Source of the DNA: CAYHVK01 sp964360255
GTDB taxonomy: Bacteria; Bdellovibrionota; Bdellovibrionia; Bdellovibrionales; UBA1609
DNA: 64,000 nt
Direction of reading: 5' to 3'
NCBI GenBank assembly: GCA_964360255.1
Contig: CAYHVK010000006.1
Location: 62,001-126,000, forward strand
Below the pieces are notes generated by a model. That model searched no databases, was not told the DNA's origin, and saw nothing but the letters and a program-made list of their open reading frames with translations. The translations under genes were made by a program, and so were the position numbers. This document shows positions 42,649 to 50,625 of the stretch, piece by piece; positions within the stretch are counted from its first letter, which is position 1, and the number at the start of each line of letters is the position of its first letter.

Positions 42649-43134
42649 ATGGAACGTAATTTCTTAGGCATCTTACGCGCACAGCGCTGTGCAAACGAGC
42701 GAGGTTTCTCGCTTATCGAAGCGCTTATAGGAGTTGGGATGCTTGGGAGTTTGATCACTGGGGCGATGTTCATCAGTGGTCATACATCTGGTTCTATCCA
42801 GCAGCGTGATCGAGCTATCGACGCGGCTATCATTCTACAAAATATAAGCGAGACTTTGCTTTTTACTTCCAATGCTGGTGATGGCACTTTGGCTGCGGGC
42901 GAACATAGCAAAACTTACGCAAGCAACGGGCAAGAAAGCGCAGACGGCTACTTCAAAGCGGACTGGACAATCACTCCGAACCAACCAGTCAATAATGTCA
43001 TGCGAATTAATATTACTTTAAGTTGGACCGCTGTAGGTCTTGATCGATCTTCACATCTAACTTTATATCGTAGTATGGTTTTAAAAACGCGCACACTCGG
43101 TGACGAACGAGTTTATGTAGGGCCACCGCCATGA
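42649..43134 (+). CDS. Minor type IV pilin / pseudopilin, PilV-like
   Basis: 161 residues. The prepilin signature ERGFSLIEALIGVGMLGSL gives cleavage between Gly19 and Phe20 and the conserved Glu at mature position 5, then a hydrophobic helix. The rest is a small globular head with a beta-rich C-terminus. PilV-type minor pilins prime pilus assembly with PilW and PilX, and the next two genes resemble those. It overlaps the next gene by 4 bases (ATGA). Confidence 0.82.
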   Translation: MERNFLGILRAQRCANERGFSLIEALIGVGMLGSLITGAMFISGHTSGSIQQRDRAIDAAIILQNISETLLFTSNAGDGTLAAGEHSKTYASNGQESADGYFKADWTITPNQPVNNVMRINITLSWTAVGLDRSSHLTLYRSMVLKTRTLGDERVYVGPPP

Positions 43135-44132
43135 AAATAAGCAATCAGCTTGGCCTCACTCTCGGCGAACTTATTTTAGCCATGGGCATTAGCTCAATAA
43201 CAATAATGGTGGCGTCTACCTTCAGCGTTAGCACCTTTCGTTCGCTGCGCACAGCAGGGCAGAGGGTCGATGTGGGAATCGACTTACTCATGATCAATAA
43301 TTTTTTTGCTGGCAAGATACCTAGTAGTGGCGGACCTAACCTTCCGTTCGGCTCTTTCATCATGATTGAAGATGATTGCAAATCTCGCCCTGGCGGCTTT
43401 CCGGATTGTGATAATTCTGATCGACTCAGTCTTGTCGAGCAAGATGGAGCGCCGACGTGCTCAGTGATCGCTTCACAACTCAATATATTAAATCTTGAGA
43501 GACCTACACCTAATACATGCTGTCTTGACGGGCGCGACCACTTGAACCGTCACATCGTGCTGACGAACGGTGCGAACTTTGCGCAGCTTTTTATAACTCG
43601 TGTGAATATCGGTGCATGCGCCATTGAAGTCGCGGCGGGCCCGCTTGCGGGTAATGATAATTTGCCACAGCCTTGGGTGAATTTACCGGCTAATTTCTGG
43701 GTCGGAGCCCAACCTGTGCTCGTTCATATCGACACGTATTGGCTCGACCGCGAAGCTTATATCTTGTCCCGTTTTCATTACACCGGTGCTGATCGCAGGG
43801 GCGGTGAGAACTTTCAAATCATTGACCGTGTTTACGATTTTCAGGTCGCCGCAGGTTACGACTTTAAACCGGCCGACGGCACTTTGACCGACACCGGCGA
43901 TGATAATGATGAGTGGCTTTACAATGCACCGAACACGGCTGAAGTTTTTAATGATGTGCCACAGAGCTTGATCCGCATGATCAGCATTGGGCTTTTGTTG
44001 GGGGCTCCGGCCCCAGATACCAACAGCGTCAGCAATACTTTATTAAACGGACCTCGTCGTGAAATTCCGAAAACGGCAGTGCGTGGACGAGCGACAAAAT
44101 TTGCACTACGAAGCACGGCGGTATTTCAGTGA
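43131..44132 (+). CDS. Minor pilin, PilW-like
   Basis: 333 residues, typical of PilW-size minor pilins. The prepilin site is less standard: MKISNQLGLTLGELILAMGI, with cleavage between Gly8 and Leu9 and Glu13 at position +5. TM stretch ELILAMGISSITIMVAS. The globular part has several Cys (DDCKSRPGGFPDCDN, PTCSV, TCCLDG, GACAI), suggesting disulfide pairs. Overlaps the next gene by 4 bases. Confidence 0.78.
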   Translation: MKISNQLGLTLGELILAMGISSITIMVASTFSVSTFRSLRTAGQRVDVGIDLLMINNFFAGKIPSSGGPNLPFGSFIMIEDDCKSRPGGFPDCDNSDRLSLVEQDGAPTCSVIASQLNILNLERPTPNTCCLDGRDHLNRHIVLTNGANFAQLFITRVNIGACAIEVAAGPLAGNDNLPQPWVNLPANFWVGAQPVLVHIDTYWLDREAYILSRFHYTGADRRGGENFQIIDRVYDFQVAAGYDFKPADGTLTDTGDDNDEWLYNAPNTAEVFNDVPQSLIRMISIGLLLGAPAPDTNSVSNTLLNGPRREIPKTAVRGRATKFALRSTAVFQ

Positions 44133-46642
44133 GAAGTATAATTCAGCCTCTATCTAATTCTAGCGGTAGTTCTATAGTTATCATACTCGGACTTCTAGCT
44201 TCATTCGCACTTGGAATAATGGCTTTTAATGACTCGTTCAACACCGGCCATGCGTCACTCATATTTTTGCAAAAACAGAAAGAAGCTTATTACGCCGCTG
44301 AGGGTACACGAGCAGTTTCGCTCGCATTAACTGGTGATTATCTCGGTACAGATGATACGCCGACCGCTGCCGAGTTGACGGACTATTTAAAACTAAAACT
44401 TGCACCAACACTGCCACCGAAATATAAAATCGTAAACGTACAAGCCGAGATTGCAAAAGAAGAGGAAGTCATAGAAATCCCTTCGGGTCCGTATAAAGGT
44501 TTTTTGGCGCCGCAATCAAAAGTTCATATTTCTTATGAAGTGAAAACAGCTGACGATTATCAAGGCGGACGTACTTCGACTTTTATTGACTCCACTTCAA
44601 TCATTGCCCAAGTGGGCGTTTTTCAGTTTATGATTTTCGCAGACAGTACTGACACACGGTTCGTGCCCGGCCCGGCCATGACCATCAATGGACGTTTTCA
44701 CACCAATGGCAACGTTTGTTTCGGCAACGCGAATGCAACGTTAGCGCTTCACAGTGTGAGCGCTTCAGGTTCTGTGCGCTACGCAAAACTTTGCAACCCT
44801 AACGAAACTGCGACTAAAAATGTCGCTGTGGCCACCGATGGTACGATGACTAACTTTGCGCCCCTTCGTATGGACAACAGTCATGGCTGTACGAATTGTG
44901 CAGGCAGCGGTATGGATTGGGCTGAATACGCCCTTGCCACTTGGCATGGCCGTCTGACCGATTCTGCTCACGGAGTACAACCGCTCAACTTGCCTCTGCC
45001 AGATGAGTCGACGGCACAACTCGGTGTTGATGGTACAGATAGTATGTGGGCCCGAGTGAACGATCGCAATCTGCGCTTCATTGTCGATCATAAGTTGCCA
45101 GACGAATCCGAAGCCGTTTCTAAAATGAAATTCTCAGTGCAGGCCGATATTCGTATCATCGATGGAGTTTGGTATATAAAAGATCCAGAAAATGATTTGA
45201 ATTGGCCAGGCTTACCGATTTGGTCAGACCATCCGGGAACTCATTCAGCTTACGGGTTGGACGTGGGTCAACGCGAACTTCGCGGGCGCTGGAACGGTAT
45301 TAATACTTGGCCAGTGGGTAGCACACCGCGGGCGTATTCTTATTATGAATTTAATTCGGCCACTGAAAGTATTAACGACGATGGTAGCGGTGTTATTTCT
45401 TACGGAACAGTTCACCGTCAAGCGGGCGGGCCTTTTCCAGAATGGAAGCCAGGTTTCTGGCTGGCCGGACCAGGTGCGACTTCGAACAATCTCTGTCGCG
45501 ACAATCCACTGGCACCAGCTTTCCCGCTGACATTGGCGGGTGGTGGGCCGGTCGGTAATACGATTTATCGGTTCAATACGGCTTTGGATTGCGGTGGAGC
45601 GGTCGCTAATCCGACATCGGCCACATTGCTCTTGAATGCAACACGATCAGGTTTTCGTGAGCTGAGTTACCAACATTTCTTTCAAGCTTCAGATCGTCAG
45701 GAGCGGGCTCGGGTTCTACCGATGAATTTCGATGCGAAAGCTTTCGAGCAAGCTTTAGCAAATAAAAACCCAGGTGAACTCGGCTCCTATTTTGGTGCCG
45801 GAAGTTTCTTGGGCCGCGAATTCAATGGGATTCTTTACATGTCTAACAGCTGGCCGGGTTCAGATGAGGGGTATTCTCCACGCGGAATTCCTCGGCTCTT
45901 TCCGGTGCAAGGGCAAAATGAAAATCGAATGGGTGGTACAGTTTTATCGGTTCCGGTCACTTCACCCAATCAGCAGCGCGCATTGCCTCGCCAATTATGT
46001 TCAGATGACAGCGGTATGTTACCGGGGGACGCTGGTCGACGCTTCGACGGTACGGATCGCTTTCAGGTTCCACATTGCTCAGAGTACAATAATGGGGCGA
46101 ACTCTTTGGCTTACACAAACGTGATTCGAATTATGAATGGCGCGAATCTTCAACCGAGCGCGTTTCCGAAAGGTTTGAGTTTAGTTTCTAACAATTCAGC
46201 GTACGTACTTGGCAGTTACAATATGAATTCTGATACTTCAAGCATCGACGCCACACCATGGATGGCGTCTTTGATCGCGGCCGACAACGTGACCGCAATG
46301 TCGAACGGTTGGTCAGATCATCAGAATAATTGGAGTGTTGTGAATGTGCCGTCACCCGCCGAAAGTACTGTTTACAACTCGGCGTTTTTAACGTCGCAAA
46401 CCGAAGGCTATGGTTTGCCGTACATAGAAGACTGGCGCGACTTATCTTGTCGTATGACCGGTTCGTTCGTAATGGGGTACAGCTCGGTCTACCATCGTTC
46501 ATTCACGCAGTTCGATGTGAGAGTCTACTGGCCGCCAGATCGCCTTTTACTCTTTGATCCGCACTTTCGTCGTCCAGCTAACCAACCGCCGGGCGCGCCC
46601 ACGTTTTTCGTCACATCCGTCATCGACTGGAGAGCCAACTAG
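44129..46642 (+). CDS. Large PilX-like protein, possible pilus-tip subunit
   Basis: 837 residues. N-terminal hydrophobic helix (SSIVIILGLLASFALGIMAF) followed by QKQKEAYYAAEGTRAVSLAL, as in PilX_N domains, but without the normal prepilin cleavage site. Known PilX proteins are about 200 residues, so some 600 extra residues form a big extracellular-type head with WGP/SW aromatic-rich segments, several Cys (CTNCAGSGMDW, NLCRDN, RQLCSDDSG, DLSCRMTG) and NGRFHTNGNVCFGN. It is a candidate adhesin at the pilus tip, comparable in role, though not in sequence, to PilY1. It begins and ends in the pilin operon. Confidence 0.72.
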   Translation: MRSIIQPLSNSSGSSIVIILGLLASFALGIMAFNDSFNTGHASLIFLQKQKEAYYAAEGTRAVSLALTGDYLGTDDTPTAAELTDYLKLKLAPTLPPKYKIVNVQAEIAKEEEVIEIPSGPYKGFLAPQSKVHISYEVKTADDYQGGRTSTFIDSTSIIAQVGVFQFMIFADSTDTRFVPGPAMTINGRFHTNGNVCFGNANATLALHSVSASGSVRYAKLCNPNETATKNVAVATDGTMTNFAPLRMDNSHGCTNCAGSGMDWAEYALATWHGRLTDSAHGVQPLNLPLPDESTAQLGVDGTDSMWARVNDRNLRFIVDHKLPDESEAVSKMKFSVQADIRIIDGVWYIKDPENDLNWPGLPIWSDHPGTHSAYGLDVGQRELRGRWNGINTWPVGSTPRAYSYYEFNSATESINDDGSGVISYGTVHRQAGGPFPEWKPGFWLAGPGATSNNLCRDNPLAPAFPLTLAGGGPVGNTIYRFNTALDCGGAVANPTSATLLLNATRSGFRELSYQHFFQASDRQERARVLPMNFDAKAFEQALANKNPGELGSYFGAGSFLGREFNGILYMSNSWPGSDEGYSPRGIPRLFPVQGQNENRMGGTVLSVPVTSPNQQRALPRQLCSDDSGMLPGDAGRRFDGTDRFQVPHCSEYNNGANSLAYTNVIRIMNGANLQPSAFPKGLSLVSNNSAYVLGSYNMNSDTSSIDATPWMASLIAADNVTAMSNGWSDHQNNWSVVNVPSPAESTVYNSAFLTSQTEGYGLPYIEDWRDLSCRMTGSFVMGYSSVYHRSFTQFDVRVYWPPDRLLLFDPHFRRPANQPPGAPTFFVTSVIDWRAN

Positions 46643-46644
46643 AT

Positions 46645-47046
46645 ATGGAAAACCCTACACCTTTTCGCCAGCGTCGGCGCATCTTGCTTATCGATCATAA
46701 ACCGCAGCTTTCACTTATTTTGTACGCCCTCGCATCTGCCACCGTCTCGGCGATTTTCGTTTTTCAAGCGACGGCTCATTGGTACCGCGCCCAATGGGAA
46801 GGGTTCGAGTATCGACCGTGGTTAGTGGCTGGTACTGGTTTCGCCCTTTTAGTTCTTATCGTACTTTGTGGTTTCTATATTACTAATCGATGTTTCGGGC
46901 CACTTTTTCAAATGCGTCGACAGATTAAGCTGGCATTGCAAGGAGAGCGGGCCAAGATTCATGTGCGTCGTGGTGATCATTTCGCTCCATTGATGGAAGA
47001 CGTAAACGCGCTATTCGATAAATTGCAAACTCAGGATAAAAAATGA
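46645..47046 (+). CDS. Two-TM protein within the pilin operon
   Basis: 133 residues. Two hydrophobic helices (about 22-44, LSLILYALASATVSAIFVFQA; about 62-82, LVAGTGFALLVLIVLCGFYI) and a cytoplasmic C-terminus with RRQIKLALQGERAKIHVRRGDHFAPLMEDVNALFDKLQ, which reads like a HAMP-type or short amphipathic helix pair. Not a pilin. Placed between the PilX-like and FimT-like genes, it may be an assembly or signalling helper. Overlaps the next gene by 4 bases. Confidence 0.65.
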   Translation: MENPTPFRQRRRILLIDHKPQLSLILYALASATVSAIFVFQATAHWYRAQWEGFEYRPWLVAGTGFALLVLIVLCGFYITNRCFGPLFQMRRQIKLALQGERAKIHVRRGDHFAPLMEDVNALFDKLQTQDKK

Positions 47047-47531
47047 TCCGTCAGGTTTCGCAAAAAGGTTTTACGCTTGTAGAAACCATGATGGTTGTGG
47101 CTATCGTGGCCATCTTAGTCTCTATCGGCGGAGTCTCGATGGTTTCGGGACGTCAGGCTTACCAGTTTGCGAACGAACAGTCGAAGCTCTACCAAGTCCT
47201 CAGCCGTGCTCGCAATATGGCTATGGGTCGCCGTGAATGTGTGAGGGTTGAAATTGTCAGTAATATTGCGAAAACAGATACTTTCACCGATAACTTGTCC
47301 AATAGAACCTGCGCGGGTGCAGTGAATCCAACTCATATGGATATCGCCGATGTCCAATTTATGGATAAAACAAATATCGGCCGTTTTCAGCCCGGCGAAC
47401 AAACCGTAATTTTTTTCAATGGGAGCGGCGGTTTAGATGCGAGCAACGTTGTTACTATTGGAATCGGTGATGATACCAATTATTCGACTTTCAAAATATT
47501 TCCGGTGCTTGGACAGATTCGCCAACAGTAA
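47043..47531 (+). CDS. Pseudopilin, FimT/GspH-like
   Basis: 162 residues. The prepilin site QKGFTLVETMMVVAIVAILVS gives Gly9/Phe10 cleavage and Glu14 at +5. The globular part has the GspH/FimT pattern (LYQVLSRARNMAMGRRECVRVEI; RTCAGAV). It completes a PilV-PilW-PilX-TM-FimT order, a standard minor-pilin cluster. Assembly ATPase, secretin and peptidase are outside the window. Confidence 0.83.
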   Translation: MIRQVSQKGFTLVETMMVVAIVAILVSIGGVSMVSGRQAYQFANEQSKLYQVLSRARNMAMGRRECVRVEIVSNIAKTDTFTDNLSNRTCAGAVNPTHMDIADVQFMDKTNIGRFQPGEQTVIFFNGSGGLDASNVVTIGIGDDTNYSTFKIFPVLGQIRQQ

Positions 47532-47538
47532 AAAACGC

Positions 47539-48723
47539 TCAATCGAAATCTAAAACCACAGCGGTAATATCATCGTCTTGGCTTACACCACCAGCCCTTT
47601 GATCGGACTTCGTGAACAAAGTATCTAAGAATTGTCGAGGCGAAATTAAATTCTCGTTATGAGTCTGAATTAGCATGTTATTAAACTCACGCTCTTTCAT
47701 CGGCTCGCCATTCGCCATACGGCGCTCGACAAGTCCATCTGTCAAAAGCATCAAGCGCATCCCAGTACTCGGGATAGATCCTTCACCTACGATAAATTCT
47801 TTGTTTTCAGAACCTAAAGTCGGAGACACGGGTTCGCTAACGAAAATCAATTGATTCCACTTTATATTGGCCAGCTTGCGAGGCAAGGCGACTGCTGGTA
47901 AATGACTGGCATTGATATAGCGAAGTTTTCGGGTTTCAAAATCAGCTTCAACTAAAAACGCACTCATTAAAAGTTGACCGTTAGCACATTTATTAATAGC
48001 TGTTGTGAGAGTTAGATAAACTTTTTCGATGTTTGCCGTATCATCTTCTTCTATCACCCCGACGGCCGCTCGTGCCGCACTCGTAATTAAAGCAGCGCCT
48101 GCACCATGCCCGGTAGCGTCTGCGATTAATGCAAAGGCTTTTGTTTTTGTGCTCCAGTGCCACCACCAGTCACCACCGCACTCAGTGGCCGTTTGATAGC
48201 GACCCGCAATGTGGAGGCCTTTGTATTGGGCCCAAGCCTGCGGGGGCAATAAATTTTCTTGTACCGAACGAGCCGTTTTAAGTTCGCTCTGCATACGGGC
48301 TTTTTCAGAAGTTTCAGATATGAGACCACGGGCCAGAAATTTCAAAATTAGATTTCCGGTGCGAATTTGATCATCATTTTTAAGTTCACGCACCGTTTGC
48401 GGCGGCAGATTGATTTCATTTACATAAGTGAAATTCGTAGCGCCGAGATCAGTTAAGTAAACTGCATTGTTTTTCATTTCAAACAGGGCGTGTTGTTTAC
48501 TAATACTGACTTCGCCAATTGAAATATCGCAGCTGGGTAGTCGACCCAGAACCATGCGCTCTTTTTCTAGGGGATACTGCCGACCAATCACATCTTGTGG
48601 CCCTGCAATGATGACTAAACAGGCCGGCGCTTTAAATAAAAGATTGTGCTTAATCTTAACGGTTACACTTTGTGTAACAAACGTCTTTTCAGAAAAATCA
48701 TCATCGGAATTATTGGCAGACAT
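47539..48723 (-). CDS. FHA-domain SpoIIE-type Ser/Thr phosphatase
   Basis: 394 residues. Residues about 35-125 form an FHA domain with intact phospho-binding residues (VLGRLPSCDIS and SISKQHALFEM). Residues 165-390 form a PP2C-like SpoIIE domain: QENLLPPQAWAQYKG, ATECGGDWWW, ADATGHGAGAAL and GGVSQDDDITAVVL, i.e. the metal-binding Asp/Gly set. It removes phosphate from a target, possibly an anti-sigma-factor antagonist, after binding a phosphothreonine partner. It converges on the pilin operon; a HAD-like gene lies 80 bases upstream on the same strand. Confidence 0.87.
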   Translation of the reverse strand: MSANNSDDDFSEKTFVTQSVTVKIKHNLLFKAPACLVIIAGPQDVIGRQYPLEKERMVLGRLPSCDISIGEVSISKQHALFEMKNNAVYLTDLGATNFTYVNEINLPPQTVRELKNDDQIRTGNLILKFLARGLISETSEKARMQSELKTARSVQENLLPPQAWAQYKGLHIAGRYQTATECGGDWWWHWSTKTKAFALIADATGHGAGAALITSAARAAVGVIEEDDTANIEKVYLTLTTAINKCANGQLLMSAFLVEADFETRKLRYINASHLPAVALPRKLANIKWNQLIFVSEPVSPTLGSENKEFIVGEGSIPSTGMRLMLLTDGLVERRMANGEPMKEREFNNMLIQTHNENLISPRQFLDTLFTKSDQRAGGVSQDDDITAVVLDFD

Positions 48724-48803
48724 AGCATAATGTTAGAGAAGGCCGAGAGGGGGGACAAGCCACATCGATGTGACTCGACTCTAGTAGGGCCTTGGGGCAG
48801 TAC

Positions 48804-49520
48804 CTAGCGCTCAAACCGCCCCTTAATTACCCTCAAGCTCGTCGGCACGTCTTCTCGGCGCGAGTGGACAGTGTCCATAAAGATAATATTCACTTTCAAA
48901 TTCGATTTTAAAACTTTATTAATAATCACCGGCTCATTTTCAAAAAAATAAACATGGTCATACTCACGAGCAATTTGCCCTAAGATTTGCACTTTATAGT
49001 CTTCATCTTCAGCGAAGCCTTTGGCGGGCTTCATAAATAGATGTTTCGCTTCATCCTCGAGAGGGAAACCGCAGGCTCCTAGGCTCTCGACAGTGCCCTT
49101 AAACATGTCGGGGCGATCACGACCTGTCAGATACATCACCGGCACACCGGCCTCACGTATGGCCGCTACGTACTCTACAGCTCCCTCATACGGGACATCG
49201 TGTTTCAGATACTCATTGCTGAAGAAATGCTGACGCCAGTAGTTGCGTAATTCTTCGAAGAAATCGATTGGAGCTTCAAGGCCAGAGCGGATCAGGGATT
49301 CTCGGATACCCCAATCACTCGGGAGCACTTGTATCGTTTTGAGGCGTTCTTTATGGGCAGAGTATTTCAGTCCGACATTTACGTCATTACTAAAGTCTAC
49401 CAGAATTTTCTGAGTTCTCGTACTCACATTATACAAAGTCGAATCGAGATCAAAAACTGAGACAGTTTTCTGATTTTTGCGCGTGTATATTTCACTTAAT
49501 ATTTGTTTGGCGTTGGGCAT
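48804..49520 (-). CDS. HAD-superfamily hydrolase-like protein
   Basis: 238 residues. Motif I is VFDLDSTLYN (nucleophile Asp plus DxDST), motif II VMYLTGRD (Thr), and later FMKPAKG (Lys) and YFFENEPVI with the acidic pair replaced by ENE. The GRDRP and HDVPYEGAVEYV elements match a group of DUF-type HAD proteins seen in bacteria. Likely a small-molecule phosphatase or nucleotidase. Substrate unknown. It is on the same strand as the FHA phosphatase, with an 80-base gap. Confidence 0.75.
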   Translation of the reverse strand: MPNAKQILSEIYTRKNQKTVSVFDLDSTLYNVSTRTQKILVDFSNDVNVGLKYSAHKERLKTIQVLPSDWGIRESLIRSGLEAPIDFFEELRNYWRQHFFSNEYLKHDVPYEGAVEYVAAIREAGVPVMYLTGRDRPDMFKGTVESLGACGFPLEDEAKHLFMKPAKGFAEDEDYKVQILGQIAREYDHVYFFENEPVIINKVLKSNLKVNIIFMDTVHSRREDVPTSLRVIKGRFER

Positions 49521-49734
49521 TCGAATCTTTCAAAAATTGTAAAATATGTGATCAGTTTTTAGCACATTTCCCTCGAGCGTGTCCAATAGTGAGAGAATAG
49601 AAGTGTAAACCGATTTCCACCTTAAGTCTCGGGTGTTTAGGGCCGATACAAAAGATGAGATAAGTAACTGAATTTTCGAGCTAAAACATAGTACTGAAAA
49701 TTCTGACACTAAAAACTTTATCAGAGGTCGCTTC

Positions 49735-50625
49735 ATGCAAAGTCAATTCTATGTTTCACACTCCGGTCATCAAATGGGTCCGTACGCGATTGCGGATATT
49801 CTTAAGCTCGTGACAGACGGCACTTTGTCTCCGCTTGATTACGTTTATGACGACGCGAAACAGGATTGGATTCTCTTTTTAGATCATCCAGAACTCACAG
49901 ATAAAGTGAAAGCTTTGAAACCTAAAGCTCCACCTGCGCCGGCGGCTTCAACGGTTGCGGCCGTGAAACAAGAAGAACATAAAGAAGAAAAGAAAGCCCA
50001 CGAACATAAAGTTAAAGAAGCCACGAAGAACCTTAAAGTGCCACCAGAGCTCGCCGAGCTCATGGGCCACGAGTGGTTCGTGCTTAAAGGTGAGAATCGT
50101 TTTGGCCCGTACTCATATATAGACGTAATCAAAATGCTTCAGCAAGGCGTCGTCTTTGAATTCGATTTTGCTTGGTATCAGGGTCTCGATGGTTGGAAGC
50201 GCATGGCAGAAATGTCAGCCTTTTCTAAAGAGAACATGAAGATCTTAAAAGAAACTGTAATGCCAGAAGTGAGCGAGGCGTTCTTTCGTCGTCGCTACAA
50301 ACGCGTTGAGTACGGCGGAACAGTATTAGTGCACGACAATAAATCTGTATGGAGAGGCAAAGGCATTGAGATCAGTGAAGGCGGCGCCGGTATCATCATG
50401 GAGAATTCTATGTGCGTACCTGGTCAGCAACTTTATTTACACTTCAAACCAGGTGATGGCGTTCCGCCCTTCAACGCAATTTGCGAAATCGTGAGCAAAG
50501 GCTTTAGCGACGACGTTAAAGATCCAAAAGCGGCGATTAAATACGGTGTTAAATTTAAAACAGTGAGTCCGGAAGCGCATAAGTTCATCACGGACTACAC
50601 AAAACGAGGAAAACTTGCAGCTTAA
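49735..50625 (+). CDS. GYF-GYF-PilZ cytoplasmic regulator (first gene of the Glt-like operon)
   Basis: 296 residues, no signal. GYF_2-like domains at 4-55 (FYVSHSGHQMGPYAIADILK) and 112-165 (EWFVLKGENRFGPYSYIDVI) are split by an Ala/Pro/Lys/Glu linker. The C-terminal part is a PilZ domain: FFRRRYKRVEYG (RxxxR) and IEISEGGAG, where the usual D/N-x-S-x-x-G has Glu in place of Asp/Asn, so c-di-GMP binding is likely but not certain. Such a protein could tie c-di-GMP level to the machine encoded downstream. It overlaps the next gene by 11 bases. Confidence 0.82.
   Translation: MQSQFYVSHSGHQMGPYAIADILKLVTDGTLSPLDYVYDDAKQDWILFLDHPELTDKVKALKPKAPPAPAASTVAAVKQEEHKEEKKAHEHKVKEATKNLKVPPELAELMGHEWFVLKGENRFGPYSYIDVIKMLQQGVVFEFDFAWYQGLDGWKRMAEMSAFSKENMKILKETVMPEVSEAFFRRRYKRVEYGGTVLVHDNKSVWRGKGIEISEGGAGIIMENSMCVPGQQLYLHFKPGDGVPPFNAICEIVSKGFSDDVKDPKAAIKYGVKFKTVSPEAHKFITDYTKRGKLAA

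Noticed and set aside
49530..49736. 68-codon minus-strand ORF in the gap before the Glt-like operon
   Set aside because: Begins on the start codon of the operon's first gene, has no Shine-Dalgarno and no conserved features.
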